A DNA stretch of 64,000 nt from Brevundimonas sp. (lineage in GTDB: Bacteria > Pseudomonadota > Alphaproteobacteria > Caulobacterales > Caulobacteraceae). A program made the translations under genes and the position numbers. Location: contig NZ_JAIXTC010000012.1 of NCBI RefSeq assembly GCF_027484365.1, forward strand, positions 56,800 to 120,799, in the 5' to 3' direction. The notes under the pieces were generated by a model. The model saw only the letters and a program-made list of their open reading frames with translations, did not search any database and was not told the origin of the DNA. This document shows, one piece after another, positions 27,634 through 39,553 of the stretch (positions within the stretch are counted from its first letter, which is position 1; the number at the start of each line of letters is the position of its first letter).

Positions 27634-27706
27634 GAGGCTCCCCAGACTGCGGCAGGCAGCCTAACGCACGCGTCGGCGTTTCGTAGCCCCGCTGACGGCA
27701 AAATCG

Positions 27707-29524
<1,818 letters not shown>

Positions 29525-29651
29525 TCCAGGTCGCTCCAGCCGCAGGGTCCCATACAGCCGAGGATGACGGCCGGGACGGTCTGCTCTAGGACGGCCTTAA
29601 GACGCCGACACCTAAAAAGGCGTTTCGGCAGGTTTCGGCGGAGGGCCGCAC

Positions 29652-31001
29652 ATGGGCGAGCGCAAATATTTCGGCACCGACGGCATTCGCGGCCGGGCCA
29701 ACACCAGACCCATGACGGCCGAGATCGCCCTGCGCGTCGGTCTGGCGGCCGGGAAACTGTTCATGTCGGGCGACGACCGCCGCCATCTGGTGGTCATCGG
29801 CAAGGACACCCGCCTGTCGGGCTATATGATCGAACCCGCCCTGGTGGCCGGATTCGCCTCGGTCGGCATGGATGTGCGCACCTTCGGACCGATCCCGACG
29901 CCCGGCGTGGCCATGATGACCCGGTCGATGCGCGCAGACCTCGGCGTCATGATTTCCGCCTCGCACAACGACTACGCCGACAACGGCATCAAGCTGTTCG
30001 GTCCTGACGGCTACAAGCTCAGCGACGAGATCGAGCTCAAGATCGAGGCCATGATGGATGCGGGCCTCGACGAGGGCCTGGCCCCGTCGAACCGGCTGGG
30101 CCGGGTCAAGCGGATCGACGACGCCCCGCCCCGCTATATCGAGATCGCCAAGTCCGCCTTCCCGCGACACCTGTCGCTGGCCGGCCTGCGCATCGCCATC
30201 GACTGCGCCAACGGGGCCGGCTACCGCGTCGCGCCCACCACCCTGTTCGAACTGGGGGCCGAGGTCTGTGCCGTCGGGGTGTCACCGAACGGCACCAACA
30301 TCAACGCCGACTGCGGCTCGACCCATCCGGAGACGCTCGCCGCCGCCGTCAAACAGTATCGGGCTGACATCGGGATCGCGCTGGACGGCGACGCCGACCG
30401 GCTGATCGTCTGCGACGAGACCGGCAAGGTCGTCGACGGGGACCAGATCATGGCCCTGATCGGTCGGGACTGGGCCCGGCGCGGCCTGCTCAAGGGCGGG
30501 GGCGTGGTCGCCACCGTCATGTCCAACCTCGGCCTCGAGCGCGCCCTGACCGGCGAGGGCCTGACGCTGGAGCGGACCAAGGTGGGCGACCGCTACGTCA
30601 TGGAGCGGATGCGCGAGGGCGGCTTCAACCTGGGCGGGGAACAGTCCGGCCACCTGATCCTGCACGACCACGCCACCACCGGCGACGGCCTGATGGCGGC
30701 GCTTCAGGTGCTGGCCGTACTGGTCGAGAGCGGCCGGCCGATGAGCGAACTGGCCCGCCAGTTCGACCCCGTACCCCAGCTGCTCCAGAACGTGCGCTTC
30801 ACCGGGGGCAAGCCGCTCGAGGATGCGAAGGTCAAGGCCGCCATCGCCGAAGCCGAGGCCGCCCTCGCCGGCCAGGGCCGTCTGCTGGTCCGCCCCTCGG
30901 GCACAGAAAAGCTGATCAGGGTCATGGCCGAGGGCGACGATGAGGCCCTGGTCAAACAGGTCGTGGCCGACGTCGCAGCGGCGGTGAAGGCCGCCGGGTG
31001 A
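29652..31001 (+). CDS. glmM: Phosphoglucosamine mutase
   Basis: GlmM converts glucosamine-6-phosphate to glucosamine-1-phosphate. The 449-residue protein has the start [13 protein letters not shown], the phosphoserine loop [18 protein letters not shown] (active Ser near residue 105), the metal-binding loop [11 protein letters not shown], the sugar-binding loop GGEQSGH, and the phosphate-binding [15 protein letters not shown]. All are standard for GlmM. It is head to head with glmS, which supplies its substrate. Confidence 0.97.
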   Translation: MGERKYFGTDGIRGRANTRPMTAEIALRVGLAAGKLFMSGDDRRHLVVIGKDTRLSGYMIEPALVAGFASVGMDVRTFGPIPTPGVAMMTRSMRADLGVMISASHNDYADNGIKLFGPDGYKLSDEIELKIEAMMDAGLDEGLAPSNRLGRVKRIDDAPPRYIEIAKSAFPRHLSLAGLRIAIDCANGAGYRVAPTTLFELGAEVCAVGVSPNGTNINADCGSTHPETLAAAVKQYRADIGIALDGDADRLIVCDETGKVVDGDQIMALIGRDWARRGLLKGGGVVATVMSNLGLERALTGEGLTLERTKVGDRYVMERMREGGFNLGGEQSGHLILHDHATTGDGLMAALQVLAVLVESGRPMSELARQFDPVPQLLQNVRFTGGKPLEDAKVKAAIAEAEAALAGQGRLLVRPSGTEKLIRVMAEGDDEALVKQVVADVAAAVKAAG

Positions 31002-31045
31002 TCTGATCGCGCCGGGACTTAAGTGAAAGTTCAGGTCGCTCTGGC

Positions 31046-32491
31046 ATGGCAGGTCCCATGCACAGCGCTGCCCCTGCCCTGGATGACTCCTCCCTGTTCC
31101 TCGCCTGGGACCGGCTGCGTCGTCCGGTCTGGATGTTCGACCCGGCCACCAGCAAGGGCGTCTACGCCAACACATCCGCCCTGGCCCTTTGGGGATCGGA
31201 TACGCTCGAGGCCCTGCTCGCCCGGGATTTCTCCAACCTGTCGCCCGCCGTCAAGGCGCGCACCGACCGACTGGTCCAGGTCACCGCGGACGGCGAAACG
31301 GTCAGCGAGCGCTGGACCTTCTATCCGAACGGCCAGCCGGTCACGGTGAAGGCGACGATCTCGACCTTCGTGCTCGCGGATGATCGGCCCGTCTTGCTGT
31401 TCGAGGCTGCGCCCATCGAGGTCGGGCCGGCCGAGCGGCGCGCCGTCGAGGCGCTGCGCTATGCCCCCACCCTGATCTCCCTGTTCGACCAGGACGGCGG
31501 GGCCCTGTTCTGCAACCCCGCCGCCTTCAGCGCCTACGACAGCGAAACCCTTGCGTATGCGGAGCGGTTCGTCCGGCCCGAGGCCGGGGAAAGTCTGCGG
31601 ACCCGCGCCCTGGAGGGCCACAGCGCCTTCGATGTGTGCGAAATTCTCACCACTCAGGGGAACCGCTGGCATCATCTGGTCCTGACCGCGGTGCCGGACC
31701 CGGTCACAGGCGAAATCGGCCTGCTGCTCAGCGAACAGGACGTCACCGCCCGGGTCGAGGCCGAACAGGCCCGCACCGCCGCCGAACAGAAGGCCGCCAT
31801 GGCCGAGGCGCGCCGGCAGTTCCTGTCGGACATGTCGCACGAGCTGCGCACGCCGCTGAACGCGATTCTCGGCTTCGCCGAGGTGATGGTGCACGACACC
31901 CTGCCGGACCGGACGCTGCAACAGGCCGGCCGGATCCACGAGGCGGGACAGCGGCTGCTGACCCTGGTCAATGAGATGATCGTCGTGTCGGACCAGGATG
32001 TGATCGTCCCGGAGGGGCGCGCCGCCGCGACCCCGACCGTCAGGGGGACGAGGACTGCGGAGCCCGCCACCCGCGACCCCGACAGCGGACCCCTGGTCCT
32101 CTATGTCGACGACAATGAGAACAATCGCACCCTGGTGGCGACGATCCTGGCGACCCAGGGAATTCACTGCGAAACCGCCGATGACGGGCTTCAGGGCCTG
32201 ACCGCAGTCGAGCAGGGCGATTTCGACCTCATCCTGATGGACATCGCCATGCCGGTCATGGACGGGGTGGAGGCCTCCCGGCGCATCCGGGCCCTGGCGG
32301 ATCACAGGGGTGCGGTCCCGATCATCGCCGTCACCGCCAATACCCTGCCCGAACAGCTGGCCACCTATGCCGACGTGGGCATCGACGACTGCCTGGCCAA
32401 GCCCATCAATATGGTCGGGCTGCTGACGGCGGTCTCGGTGTGGGGTGCGGGGCGTCAGGAGACGACGCAGGACTGCGCCGCGACGGGCTAG
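31046..32491 (+). CDS. PAS - HisKA - receiver hybrid sensor lacking an ATPase domain
   Basis: This is a 481-residue cytoplasmic protein: two PAS-like regions (about residues 17-110 and 125-235), a short coiled coil, a HisKA dimerisation helix with the H-box SDMSHELRTPLNAILGFAEV (phospho-His at 265), then after about 75 residues a receiver domain (about 348-465) with VDDNENNRT, phospho-Asp399 in LMDIAMPVMDG and Lys in CLAKPI. No HATPase_c motifs (N-box, G1, F, G2) are present between them and there is no room for that domain. It may act as a phosphotransfer hub fed by another kinase. Start could also be 31058. Confidence 0.85.
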   Translation: MAGPMHSAAPALDDSSLFLAWDRLRRPVWMFDPATSKGVYANTSALALWGSDTLEALLARDFSNLSPAVKARTDRLVQVTADGETVSERWTFYPNGQPVTVKATISTFVLADDRPVLLFEAAPIEVGPAERRAVEALRYAPTLISLFDQDGGALFCNPAAFSAYDSETLAYAERFVRPEAGESLRTRALEGHSAFDVCEILTTQGNRWHHLVLTAVPDPVTGEIGLLLSEQDVTARVEAEQARTAAEQKAAMAEARRQFLSDMSHELRTPLNAILGFAEVMVHDTLPDRTLQQAGRIHEAGQRLLTLVNEMIVVSDQDVIVPEGRAAATPTVRGTRTAEPATRDPDSGPLVLYVDDNENNRTLVATILATQGIHCETADDGLQGLTAVEQGDFDLILMDIAMPVMDGVEASRRIRALADHRGAVPIIAVTANTLPEQLATYADVGIDDCLAKPINMVGLLTAVSVWGAGRQETTQDCAATG

Positions 32492-33813
32492 GTTGCCGGC
32501 GCCGACCGATCATCCACGATCCGGGTCACCACATTCTCGATCCGTTTCCTGATATCCGGCACCGCGATCGTCTCCCAGAAGGCCGCGCGGGCCGGGGGGC
32601 CGAGGACGAACAGGCGCGGATCGGGGCTCCCGTCGGCGGCCAGGACCCGACCCGAGGCGTCGAGCTCCAGCCCCAGCCGCAAGGGATCCAGCCGCGCCCG
32701 GCCGCTGATCAGCAGGGGAGCTGTCACAGGGTCGGCCTCGGGCGCATGGCCCGGGCCGGTGCAGTCGATCAGCCAGCGGGCCGTCAGCGGCGGTCGCGCC
32801 GGCCCCTGACGCGGGCGCCAGTCCAGACGGACGCTTTCGGCATCGGCCGTGATCGATTTCACCCTGCCGGAGACGACGGCCAGCCGGCCGTCGGCCAACA
32901 ACCCGTCGAGATGGGCGCCCACCTGCGGCGCCAGCCGGTGGCGGTGGACGTCCCACCACGGCCGCAGGTGCCGCACGACCCGGCTCCGCGTGGCGATGTC
33001 GACGCCGGTCCAGAGATCGGCGGTGATCGGGCGCAGGCCCTCCATCATCTCGCGCCAGCCGGTCTGTTCCGCGATCCGGCGCGCCGCCTTCATCCGGGCC
33101 GACAGGGCGCCGTTCAGCAGTTCGGGCGTCGGCGTTTCGGCCGGATCGGGCCTCTCACCATGGGACCGGGGCAGCAGGCCCCGACGTGACAGTGCGGTCG
33201 CCCGGCCGCGCCAGCCGCCCCCCTCGAGCGACAGCAGCATGTCGACCATGGTCAGGCCCGTGCCGACGATCAGCACCGCGTCCTCCGCCCCGATGACCTC
33301 CAGCGCGCCCGGTGCCCAGGGATCGGAGAGGATTCGGTCGGACCCGCCCGAGGCCGTCTTCGGCGCCGGATTGCCGGTGGTCAGGACGACGGCGTCGGCC
33401 TCGATGCGGCGGCCGTCCGACAGGGCGACTCCGTCGGCCTCGACGCCCGTGACCTCGCCGACCACCCGCTTGATCAGGCCGGGATGACGGGCTTCAACGC
33501 CGGCGAAGCGGGCCTGGACGTAGCGGCCGAAGACCCGGCGGGGCGCGAACCCGTCGGGGTCGGCGAATTCGGGAGCGTTCGCCTCCAGCCAGCGGACGAA
33601 ATGATCCGGCTGATCCGCCAGGGCGCTCATCCGCGAGGCGCGGACATTGAGCAGATGGCCTTCGAACGGGGTCGAATAGGCGACGCCGAGGCCGAAATCC
33701 GGCGTCCGGTTGATCAGGGTTGAGGCGATCCCGGCCTCGGCCAGACGCGCCGCCAGCATGGCGCCGGAGAAGCCCCCGCCGACGACGGCCACCCTGTCGA
33801 TCCGTCCCGCCAC
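32488..33813 (-). CDS. FAD/NAD(P)-binding protein (COG4529-like)
   Basis: This is a 441-residue flavoprotein with an N-terminal FAD motif VAVVGGGFSGAMLAARLAEAG, then PDFGLGVAYSTPFEGHLLNV (partial), a signature of the HI0933/YdhS-like FAD-NAD(P)-binding group, and a second dinucleotide motif VLIVGTGLTMVDMLLSLEGG near residue 170. The C-terminal half ends with a LFVLGPPARAAFWETIAVPD region typical of the family. Substrate unknown. Start is GTG at 33813. Its stop overlaps the end of the sensor gene by four bases (convergent). Confidence 0.85.
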   Translation of the reverse strand: MAGRIDRVAVVGGGFSGAMLAARLAEAGIASTLINRTPDFGLGVAYSTPFEGHLLNVRASRMSALADQPDHFVRWLEANAPEFADPDGFAPRRVFGRYVQARFAGVEARHPGLIKRVVGEVTGVEADGVALSDGRRIEADAVVLTTGNPAPKTASGGSDRILSDPWAPGALEVIGAEDAVLIVGTGLTMVDMLLSLEGGGWRGRATALSRRGLLPRSHGERPDPAETPTPELLNGALSARMKAARRIAEQTGWREMMEGLRPITADLWTGVDIATRSRVVRHLRPWWDVHRHRLAPQVGAHLDGLLADGRLAVVSGRVKSITADAESVRLDWRPRQGPARPPLTARWLIDCTGPGHAPEADPVTAPLLISGRARLDPLRLGLELDASGRVLAADGSPDPRLFVLGPPARAAFWETIAVPDIRKRIENVVTRIVDDRSAPAT

Positions 33814-34113
33814 GCCGCCTCCCGCCCGTTGCCGCGGTTCTGGACCGCGCCGCGCCGGGGGTCAAACGGCGGGGATGCACGGATACGGGGTCATACCCAT
33901 CAACGGACCGTCTGAATCCGCCTTTGAAATCAGGCGCCGGCCCTGACGAGAGGCCTTTGATGCATCAGGGCCGGAAATGCCATTACACTCGCCCCGTCGC
34001 GTAAAAGGACGATCGTGGCAGCCGGTCGGTCCGGTCGGTCCGGACGCTTCGGACGCTTCGGACGCTTCGGACGGTATTCTGGAGTCCGGACGCCGCGCCA
34101 ACGGAAAGGAGGG
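33814..34113. other. Intergenic stretch with short tandem repeats
   Basis: This 300-base gap between two leftward genes has no convincing gene. It includes two copies of the 9-mer GGTCGGTCC (34023-34040) followed directly by about three and a half copies of the 9-mer CGGACGCTT (34041-34074). The left part, next to the flavoprotein start, is GC-rich with no promoter I can name. Confidence 0.7.
34023..34074. repeat. Two adjacent 9-bp tandem repeats
   Basis: GGTCGGTCC occurs twice, then CGGACGCTT repeats three times and ends in CGGACGG. Being 9 bases long, changes in copy number would not matter for a coding frame, but no supported gene covers it. Confidence 0.85.
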
Positions 34114-35613
34114 TCAGATTTCCTGGTTGTAGGCGCCGACCTCGGGATGGGCGGCGAGACGGGGCTTCACCTCCTCGCGGAACAGGGCGCGCATGTCGTC
34201 CTCGGACCGCATGGATTCGACGACCACGACCATCTCGGGCTTGTTCGATGAGGCCCGGACCAGGACCCAGGAGCCGTCTTCCAGATGGACCCGCGCGCCG
34301 TTGACGGTGATGACCTCGACGATCTTGCGGCCCAGGATCGAGCCGCCCTCGGCCGCCAGCTTTTCGTATTCGGCCACGACCCTGGCGAGGACGTCGTATT
34401 TCAGCTCGTCGTCGCAATGGGGCGACATGGTCAGGCTGGTCCAGGCGTCCGGCAGGGACGACTTCAGTTCGCTGAGGGTCTTGCCGGGATTCCGGTCCAG
34501 CATCTGCAGGACGGCGGCGGCGGCGACCAGACCGTCGTCGTATCCGCGGCCGATCGGGTTCGCCAGGAAGAAGTGGCCGGATTTCTCGAACCCGGCCAGG
34601 GCGCCCAGTTCGGCGGTCTTGCGCTTGATGTAGGAGTGGCCGGTCTTCCAGTAGACGGTGGTGGCACCATTGGCCTTCAGCACCTCGTCAGTCTTGTAAA
34701 GGCCGGTCGACTTCACATCGACCACGAAGGTGGCGTCCGGGTAAAGGGCCGACAGGTCGCGGGCCAGCAAAAGTCCGATCTTGTCGGCGAAGATCTCCTC
34801 ACCGGTGTTGTCCACGACGCCGCAGCGGTCGCCGTCGCCGTCGAAGCCCAGGGCCAGGTCGGCGCCGGTCTCACGAACGCGCTCCGCCATCTGCATCAGC
34901 ATGGCATGGTCTTCAGGGTTCGGGTTGTATTTGGGGAAATTGTAGTCGAGGTCGCAGTCCATCTCGATGACCTCGCAGCCCATCCGACGCAGGGCCTCGG
35001 GGGCGAAGGCGCCGGCCGTGCCGTTGCCGCAGGCGCAAACAACCTTCAGCGGACGGCTGAGCTTGATCGAGCCGACCACCTCCTGGAGATATTGTTCACG
35101 GAAGTTCTCGACCCGCTCCAGACGTCCGCCGCCCCGGGCGACGCCGGTTCCGGTGAGCACGATCTCCTTCAGGCGGCCGATCTCCTCGGGACCGAAGGTG
35201 ACGGGCGGGTTGGTGCCCATCTTCACACCGGTCCAGCCGTTCTCGTTGTGCGAGGCGGTGACCATGGCGACACAGGGCGCCTCCAGGGCGAACTGGCCGA
35301 AATAGGCCATGGGCGACAGGGCCAGGCCTACGTCCAGAACCTCCATCCCGCCTTCCAGCAGGCCGATGATCAGGGCGTGCTTCACGGTCGAGGAATAGGA
35401 GCGGAAATCATGACCGACGACGATACGCGGCTGGATGCCGGTCTCGTGGACATAGGTGGCCAGGGCCAGGCCCAGTGCCTGGATGCCGAGAAGGTTGATC
35501 TCCTTTTCCAGGATCCAGCGGGCGTCGTATTCCCGGAAGCCCGTCGGCTTGACCAGAGGGATGGTTTCGAATTCGAAAGTGTTCGGAACCAGGTCCTGGC
35601 GGGGCTTCAGCAT
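34114..35613 (-). CDS. Phosphomannomutase/phosphoglucomutase
   Basis: This is a 499-residue alpha-D-phosphohexomutase. The active Ser is at 121 in VTASHNENGWTGVKMG, the metal loop is ALGFDGDGDRCGV, the sugar loop FEKSGHFFL and the phosphate loop VRASSNKPEMVV. The Arg/Ser-Asn-Lys-Pro form of the last loop and overall sequence match the ManB/AlgC-like group acting on mannose and glucose phosphates. It probably feeds GalU and GDP-mannose synthesis. Length is slightly above average. No operon partner is adjacent. Confidence 0.92.
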   Translation of the reverse strand: MLKPRQDLVPNTFEFETIPLVKPTGFREYDARWILEKEINLLGIQALGLALATYVHETGIQPRIVVGHDFRSYSSTVKHALIIGLLEGGMEVLDVGLALSPMAYFGQFALEAPCVAMVTASHNENGWTGVKMGTNPPVTFGPEEIGRLKEIVLTGTGVARGGGRLERVENFREQYLQEVVGSIKLSRPLKVVCACGNGTAGAFAPEALRRMGCEVIEMDCDLDYNFPKYNPNPEDHAMLMQMAERVRETGADLALGFDGDGDRCGVVDNTGEEIFADKIGLLLARDLSALYPDATFVVDVKSTGLYKTDEVLKANGATTVYWKTGHSYIKRKTAELGALAGFEKSGHFFLANPIGRGYDDGLVAAAAVLQMLDRNPGKTLSELKSSLPDAWTSLTMSPHCDDELKYDVLARVVAEYEKLAAEGGSILGRKIVEVITVNGARVHLEDGSWVLVRASSNKPEMVVVVESMRSEDDMRALFREEVKPRLAAHPEVGAYNQEI

Positions 35614-35735
35614 GTGATGTCCTTGAAAGGCAGGAGGGTTCGGCGAGGCGGTATAGCCGCAGCCCGGAAGGCGGACAACAACGCGTGATCGATGGTATCG
35701 GTGCCTTCGGAAGCGGCGAACACGGTTCGGAGACG

Positions 35736-36779
35736 ATGATGGGTCGAGTTTTGGTCATCGCGCTCGCACTGTCGCTGGGCGTAACCGGCGCGGTTCAGGC
35801 GCAGACGACGGAGCAGGGGCTTGCGGCCATGCAGGCGCGGCTGCAGGCGGACGAGGGCTATGCCGGCGTCTTCGGGGTGTCGCGGAACGGCCAGACCGAG
35901 GTCGGGTCCATCGCTCGATCCGACGGAGCCTGGCCGACCGATCCGTCGACGCCGGTCCGCTGGGCCTCGGTGTCCAAGATGAGCACGGCGATCCTGGTGT
36001 TCCAGCAGATCGATGCCGGGACGATCAGCCTGGACACGCCGGTCGTGACCTATCTGCCCGGCACGACCGTGGCCAACGCCGACAGGATCACCCTGCGGCA
36101 GCTCCTGGCGCACCGCTCGGGTCTGGCGGCGGAGTTGGAGACGCCAGATGGCCCGACAGCCGACGCCTTGCAGTACTGCGGGGCGGCCAGGGCCGAGCCG
36201 GGGTCGGACTTCTTCTACAACAACTGCGACACGATCGTGCTGGGCAAGGTGCTGGAGGCGGTGACCGGCCTGGCCTTTCTCGATCTGGTCAACAGCCGGA
36301 TCGGCGCGCCTCTGGGCCTGACCCTGACCCTGCCCGAGGGGCCCCGGGTCGAGGCGACGATGGAGGATGGCTCGGCAGAACCCCGCATCTGGCTCTCCGC
36401 CTTCGGCCCCGCCGGCGGCCTCTACGGCACGATCGGCGACCTGCTGACGATCGACATGGCCCTGATCGAGGGCCGGCTGATCTCGGCCGCATCGCTCGAT
36501 ACGATGCTGACCGGCGACCCTGCCTCGGGCTATGCGGCACTCAGCGTCTGGTCCTATTCGCCCGACCTCGGAGCCTGTATCGGCACGACCCGGCTGGTCG
36601 AACGGTATGGCGAGATCGGCGGGGTTCAGATGCGCAACTTCCTCCTGCCTGACCTCAAGCTGGCTCTGGCCGTCTATTCCAACGATCACCGGACGACCTT
36701 CGGCGAGGTGTGGCAGGGGCAGGGCCTGTCGATCGACCTGATCCGGGCCGCGGCCTGCGGAGCGGCGCCCGCCGCTTGA
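35736..36779 (+). CDS. Exported serine hydrolase (beta-lactamase/DD-peptidase fold)
   Basis: This is a ~347-residue class C beta-lactamase-like protein with a signal peptide ([20 protein letters not shown]). The nucleophile motif SxxK is SVSK in [18 protein letters not shown], and the YxN motif is YNN in [17 protein letters not shown]. Such proteins range from esterases to peptidases; real beta-lactamase activity is not implied. The ATG at 35736 (or 35739) has CGGAG 7 bases upstream. It is divergent from the phosphohexomutase and shortly followed by gpmA. Confidence 0.88.
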   Translation: MMGRVLVIALALSLGVTGAVQAQTTEQGLAAMQARLQADEGYAGVFGVSRNGQTEVGSIARSDGAWPTDPSTPVRWASVSKMSTAILVFQQIDAGTISLDTPVVTYLPGTTVANADRITLRQLLAHRSGLAAELETPDGPTADALQYCGAARAEPGSDFFYNNCDTIVLGKVLEAVTGLAFLDLVNSRIGAPLGLTLTLPEGPRVEATMEDGSAEPRIWLSAFGPAGGLYGTIGDLLTIDMALIEGRLISAASLDTMLTGDPASGYAALSVWSYSPDLGACIGTTRLVERYGEIGGVQMRNFLLPDLKLALAVYSNDHRTTFGEVWQGQGLSIDLIRAAACGAAPAA

Positions 36780-36835
36780 CCGGGCGGAGCCTTTCGCCCT
36801 ACCCCGGAGGATCGCTTCCGGAGCCCCTGCGACCC

Positions 36836-37549
36836 ATGCCTCGACTGATCCTCCTGCGTCACGGCCAGAGCCAGTGGAACCTCGAAAACCGCTTCACCGG
36901 CTGGGTCGATGTCGACCTGACCGCCGAGGGCGAGGCCCAGGCGCGGCGCAGCGGCGAACTGATCGCCGAGGCCGGGTTCAGGCCCGCCGTGATGTTCACC
37001 TCGGTCCTGACGCGGGCGAAACGCACCGGGGCCCTGGCCCTGTCGTCGGCGGGCCTGTCCAACATTCCCGTGGTCGAGGACTGGCGGCTCAACGAGCGGC
37101 ACTACGGAGGCCTGACCGGGCTGGACAAGGCCGAGACCGCCCTGAAGCACGGCGAGGACCAGGTGAAGATCTGGCGTCGCAGCTACGACATACCGCCGCC
37201 GCCGCTGGAGGCTGGCAGCGAATGGGACTTCTCGAAGGACGCCCGCTATGCCGGACAGGCCATCCCCGACACCGAGAGCCTGAAGACAACGCTCGACCGC
37301 GTCCTGCCCTACTGGAATGCGGCCATCGCGCCGCGCCTGAAAGCCGGCGAGGATGTGCTCATCGCCGCCCACGGCAATTCGCTGCGCGCCATCGTCAAAC
37401 ACTTGTTCAATGTGCCGGACGACCAGATCGTCGGGGTCGAGATCCCGACCGGAAATCCGCTGGAGATCGACCTGGACGCCGACCTGAACCCGGTTTCGGC
37501 CCGTTATCTGGACGCCGCGCGCGCCACCGAACTCCCGGCGATTTCATGA
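36836..37549 (+). CDS. gpmA: 2,3-bisphosphoglycerate-dependent phosphoglycerate mutase
   Basis: GpmA interconverts 3- and 2-phosphoglycerate in glycolysis. The 237-residue protein has the RHG motif [20 protein letters not shown] (His9 is phosphorylated), [31 protein letters not shown], and the second His in [15 protein letters not shown]. Length and motifs are typical for the cofactor-dependent enzyme. Its stop overlaps the start of the ribD-like gene by four bases, so the two are translationally coupled. Confidence 0.96.
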   Translation: MPRLILLRHGQSQWNLENRFTGWVDVDLTAEGEAQARRSGELIAEAGFRPAVMFTSVLTRAKRTGALALSSAGLSNIPVVEDWRLNERHYGGLTGLDKAETALKHGEDQVKIWRRSYDIPPPPLEAGSEWDFSKDARYAGQAIPDTESLKTTLDRVLPYWNAAIAPRLKAGEDVLIAAHGNSLRAIVKHLFNVPDDQIVGVEIPTGNPLEIDLDADLNPVSARYLDAARATELPAIS

Positions 37550-38166
37550 GCGACGACGCCGTCCATATGCGCCGGGCCATCGACCTGGCGCTCGACCGGA
37601 TGGGCGAGACCTGGCCCAATCCTGCAGTGGGCTGCGTCATCGTGAAAGACGGCAGGGTGCTGGCCGAATCCGCGACCGCTGCGGGGGGCCGCCCCCATGC
37701 CGAGGAACAGGCCGTGCCGGCCGCCGGGGCCGAGGTCGAGGGCGCGACCGCCTATGTGACTCTGGAGCCGTGCGGCGCCCGCTCCTCGGGTCGCGCCTCC
37801 TGCGCCCAGTTCCTGGCCGAGGCGAAGATCGCCCGGGTCGTGGTGGCGGCGCTGGATCCGTCGCCGTTCGCTTCGGGCCGGGGCACCGAACGGTTGCGTC
37901 AGGCGGGGCTTCAGGTCGAGACCGGCCTGATGAAGGACGAGGCGGCGGTCCTGTCCGAGGGTTTCCTGCACCGGCTGGAGACGGGCCGTCCGATGGTCCG
38001 GATCAGCGCCGACGGCAAGGGGTTCGACGCCCGCTTCGCCGCGTCGGCCCGGGCCGACCTCGTCACCGAGCTGAAACGACTGGGCGAAGCCGGCTACACC
38101 CGCCTCTGGACAGCCCCCGGTGAACTGGCCGACGCCCTCGCCGAGCAGGGCCTGTTGACGGTCTGA
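37546..38166 (+). CDS. RibD-like deaminase domain protein, no reductase domain
   Basis: This is a 206-residue protein matching only the N-terminal deaminase half of RibD, which opens a pyrimidine intermediate in riboflavin synthesis. Zinc ligands are intact: HAEE in [16 protein letters not shown] (catalytic Glu) and the Cys pair in [31 protein letters not shown] is the usual opening. The ~150-residue reductase domain is missing; only [12 protein letters not shown] remains, then a short unrelated end. It may be a dedicated deaminase with a partner reductase elsewhere, or a truncated paralog. It overlaps gpmA by four bases. Confidence 0.85.
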   Translation: MSDDAVHMRRAIDLALDRMGETWPNPAVGCVIVKDGRVLAESATAAGGRPHAEEQAVPAAGAEVEGATAYVTLEPCGARSSGRASCAQFLAEAKIARVVVAALDPSPFASGRGTERLRQAGLQVETGLMKDEAAVLSEGFLHRLETGRPMVRISADGKGFDARFAASARADLVTELKRLGEAGYTRLWTAPGELADALAEQGLLTV

Positions 38167-38192
38167 CGGTCCGGGGTCCGCCGGAGCCGTCC

Positions 38193-38270
38193 GGGACAGG
38201 GTCTGTGACCCTGCTGAAATCTCGCGGAAAATCAGGGTTTCCGAAAACCTTCCTTAAACGACCCTGTCCC
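38193..38270 (+). promoter_or_regulatory. Leader with 11-bp inverted repeat before the pentapeptide genes
   Basis: GGGACAGGGTC (38193-38203) and GACCCTGTCCC (38260-38270) are a perfect 11-base inverted repeat with 56 bases between them, ending 11 bases before the ATG of the first pentapeptide gene. The inside contains GGGTTTCCGAAAACC, a smaller hairpin. No U-tract follows, so a simple terminator is unlikely; it could be an operator pair or an mRNA leader structure. Confidence 0.6.
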
Positions 38271-38281
38271 ATCATGGGACC

Positions 38282-39553
38282 ATGTCAGCGGTCCCGGAAG
38301 GCGTCCTTCGACGCCGCATCAGCCAGCAGGAGGTCGACGCGATCTGCGCGCGTCACGATCGTCTGTGGCAGGCGCGTCCCGGCGGCGCGCGGGCGGTCTT
38401 CGCCTGGATGGACCTTTCGGGTCTCAGCCTGAAGGGCCGCAATCTCGCCGACGCCGATTTCGCCGCCGCATCGATGATCGGGTGCGACCTGAGCGGCAGC
38501 AAGCTCGACAACGCCTCCTTCTTCGGCGCGGATATGCAGGACGCCATCCTGATCAATGCGTCGCTTCGGCGAGCCGATCTCCGCGGATCCTGCCTGCGCG
38601 GGGCGGACCTTTCCGGCGCTGACCTGTTCGAAGCGGACCTGCGCGAAGGCACGATCGCCTCCGCCGACCGCAAGGCGGGCTTCCGCGTGGTCGAGGCAAG
38701 GGGACGTGACATCACCCAGGCCCAGGGCGCCAGCCTGGTCGGCGCCAATCTGCAGAGGTCGCGACTGTCGGGGATCGCGGCCCAGTCTGCCGATTTCTCG
38801 GACGCCATCATGAAGGACTGCAAACTCGTCCGGGCGAACCTCAAACAGGCCAATTTCCGAGGTGCGGATCTCGCCGGCGCGGACATGTCCGGGGCCGATC
38901 TGACGGGGGCCGACCTGCGAGACGCCATCCTGGTCGGGGTGATTTCGTCGTCGTGGCGCACGGACGGCGCGAATCTGGATGGCGCATTGACAGACAACGG
39001 GTCGACCGGAGAGCCGGTGGCCCAGCTCCCGGCGGCCGAGATGCTGCATGAACACGCCACCTGGTGCGAGAGCGAAGGCACGGAAGGCCAGCCGTCGGTG
39101 TTCGACGATGTCGATCTGCGCGGCCTGGGCTCGATCACCGGCCTCAATTTGACCGCCCTGTCGGCCAGGCGTGCGGTCTTCTACGGCCTGGACATGGAAG
39201 GGGTGCAGCTTCAAGGCGCGCATCTGGAGGGAGCGGACCTTCGTTCGGCCAATCTGCGTCGGGCGGACCTGCGCGGGGCGCGGATGGTCGGGGCGCGGCT
39301 GAACGGGGCGGACCTGCGGGAGGCGCAGCTCGGGCCGCTGATCCTCGGGCCGGACCGTTTGCTCCCGGTCGACCTCACAAGGGCCGTGCTGCGCTCGGTC
39401 GATTTTTCCGGAGCGGATCTGCGACGCTGCGTTCTGATCGGCGCGGATCTGACCCGGGCCGGACTGCATGGCGCCCAGACCCGCCATGCCGACTTTACAG
39501 ACGCGATCCTCGCAGGAGTCCGCGGACTTCAGCGGGAGGGGGAACCAGCATGA
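38282..39553 (+). CDS. Pentapeptide-repeat protein 1
   Basis: This 423-residue protein is built mostly of A(D/N)LxX pentapeptide repeats, which form a right-handed square beta-helix. After a helical start (residues 1-40) come repeat blocks at about 43-125 (LADADFAAASMIGCDLSGSK), 150-220, 275-345 and 360-415, split by non-repeat loops. No signal peptide or membrane segment is seen. Some relatives mimic DNA or bind gyrase, but the function here is unknown. The stop overlaps the start of the second such gene (ATGA), so they are made together. Confidence 0.9.
   Translation: MSAVPEGVLRRRISQQEVDAICARHDRLWQARPGGARAVFAWMDLSGLSLKGRNLADADFAAASMIGCDLSGSKLDNASFFGADMQDAILINASLRRADLRGSCLRGADLSGADLFEADLREGTIASADRKAGFRVVEARGRDITQAQGASLVGANLQRSRLSGIAAQSADFSDAIMKDCKLVRANLKQANFRGADLAGADMSGADLTGADLRDAILVGVISSSWRTDGANLDGALTDNGSTGEPVAQLPAAEMLHEHATWCESEGTEGQPSVFDDVDLRGLGSITGLNLTALSARRAVFYGLDMEGVQLQGAHLEGADLRSANLRRADLRGARMVGARLNGADLREAQLGPLILGPDRLLPVDLTRAVLRSVDFSGADLRRCVLIGADLTRAGLHGAQTRHADFTDAILAGVRGLQREGEPA

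Noticed and set aside
35736..36779. True class C beta-lactamase (antibiotic resistance)
   Set aside because: Only SxxK and YxN are visible, and the fold group is mostly esterases and peptidases; no KTG box in a clear position and no AmpR neighbour.
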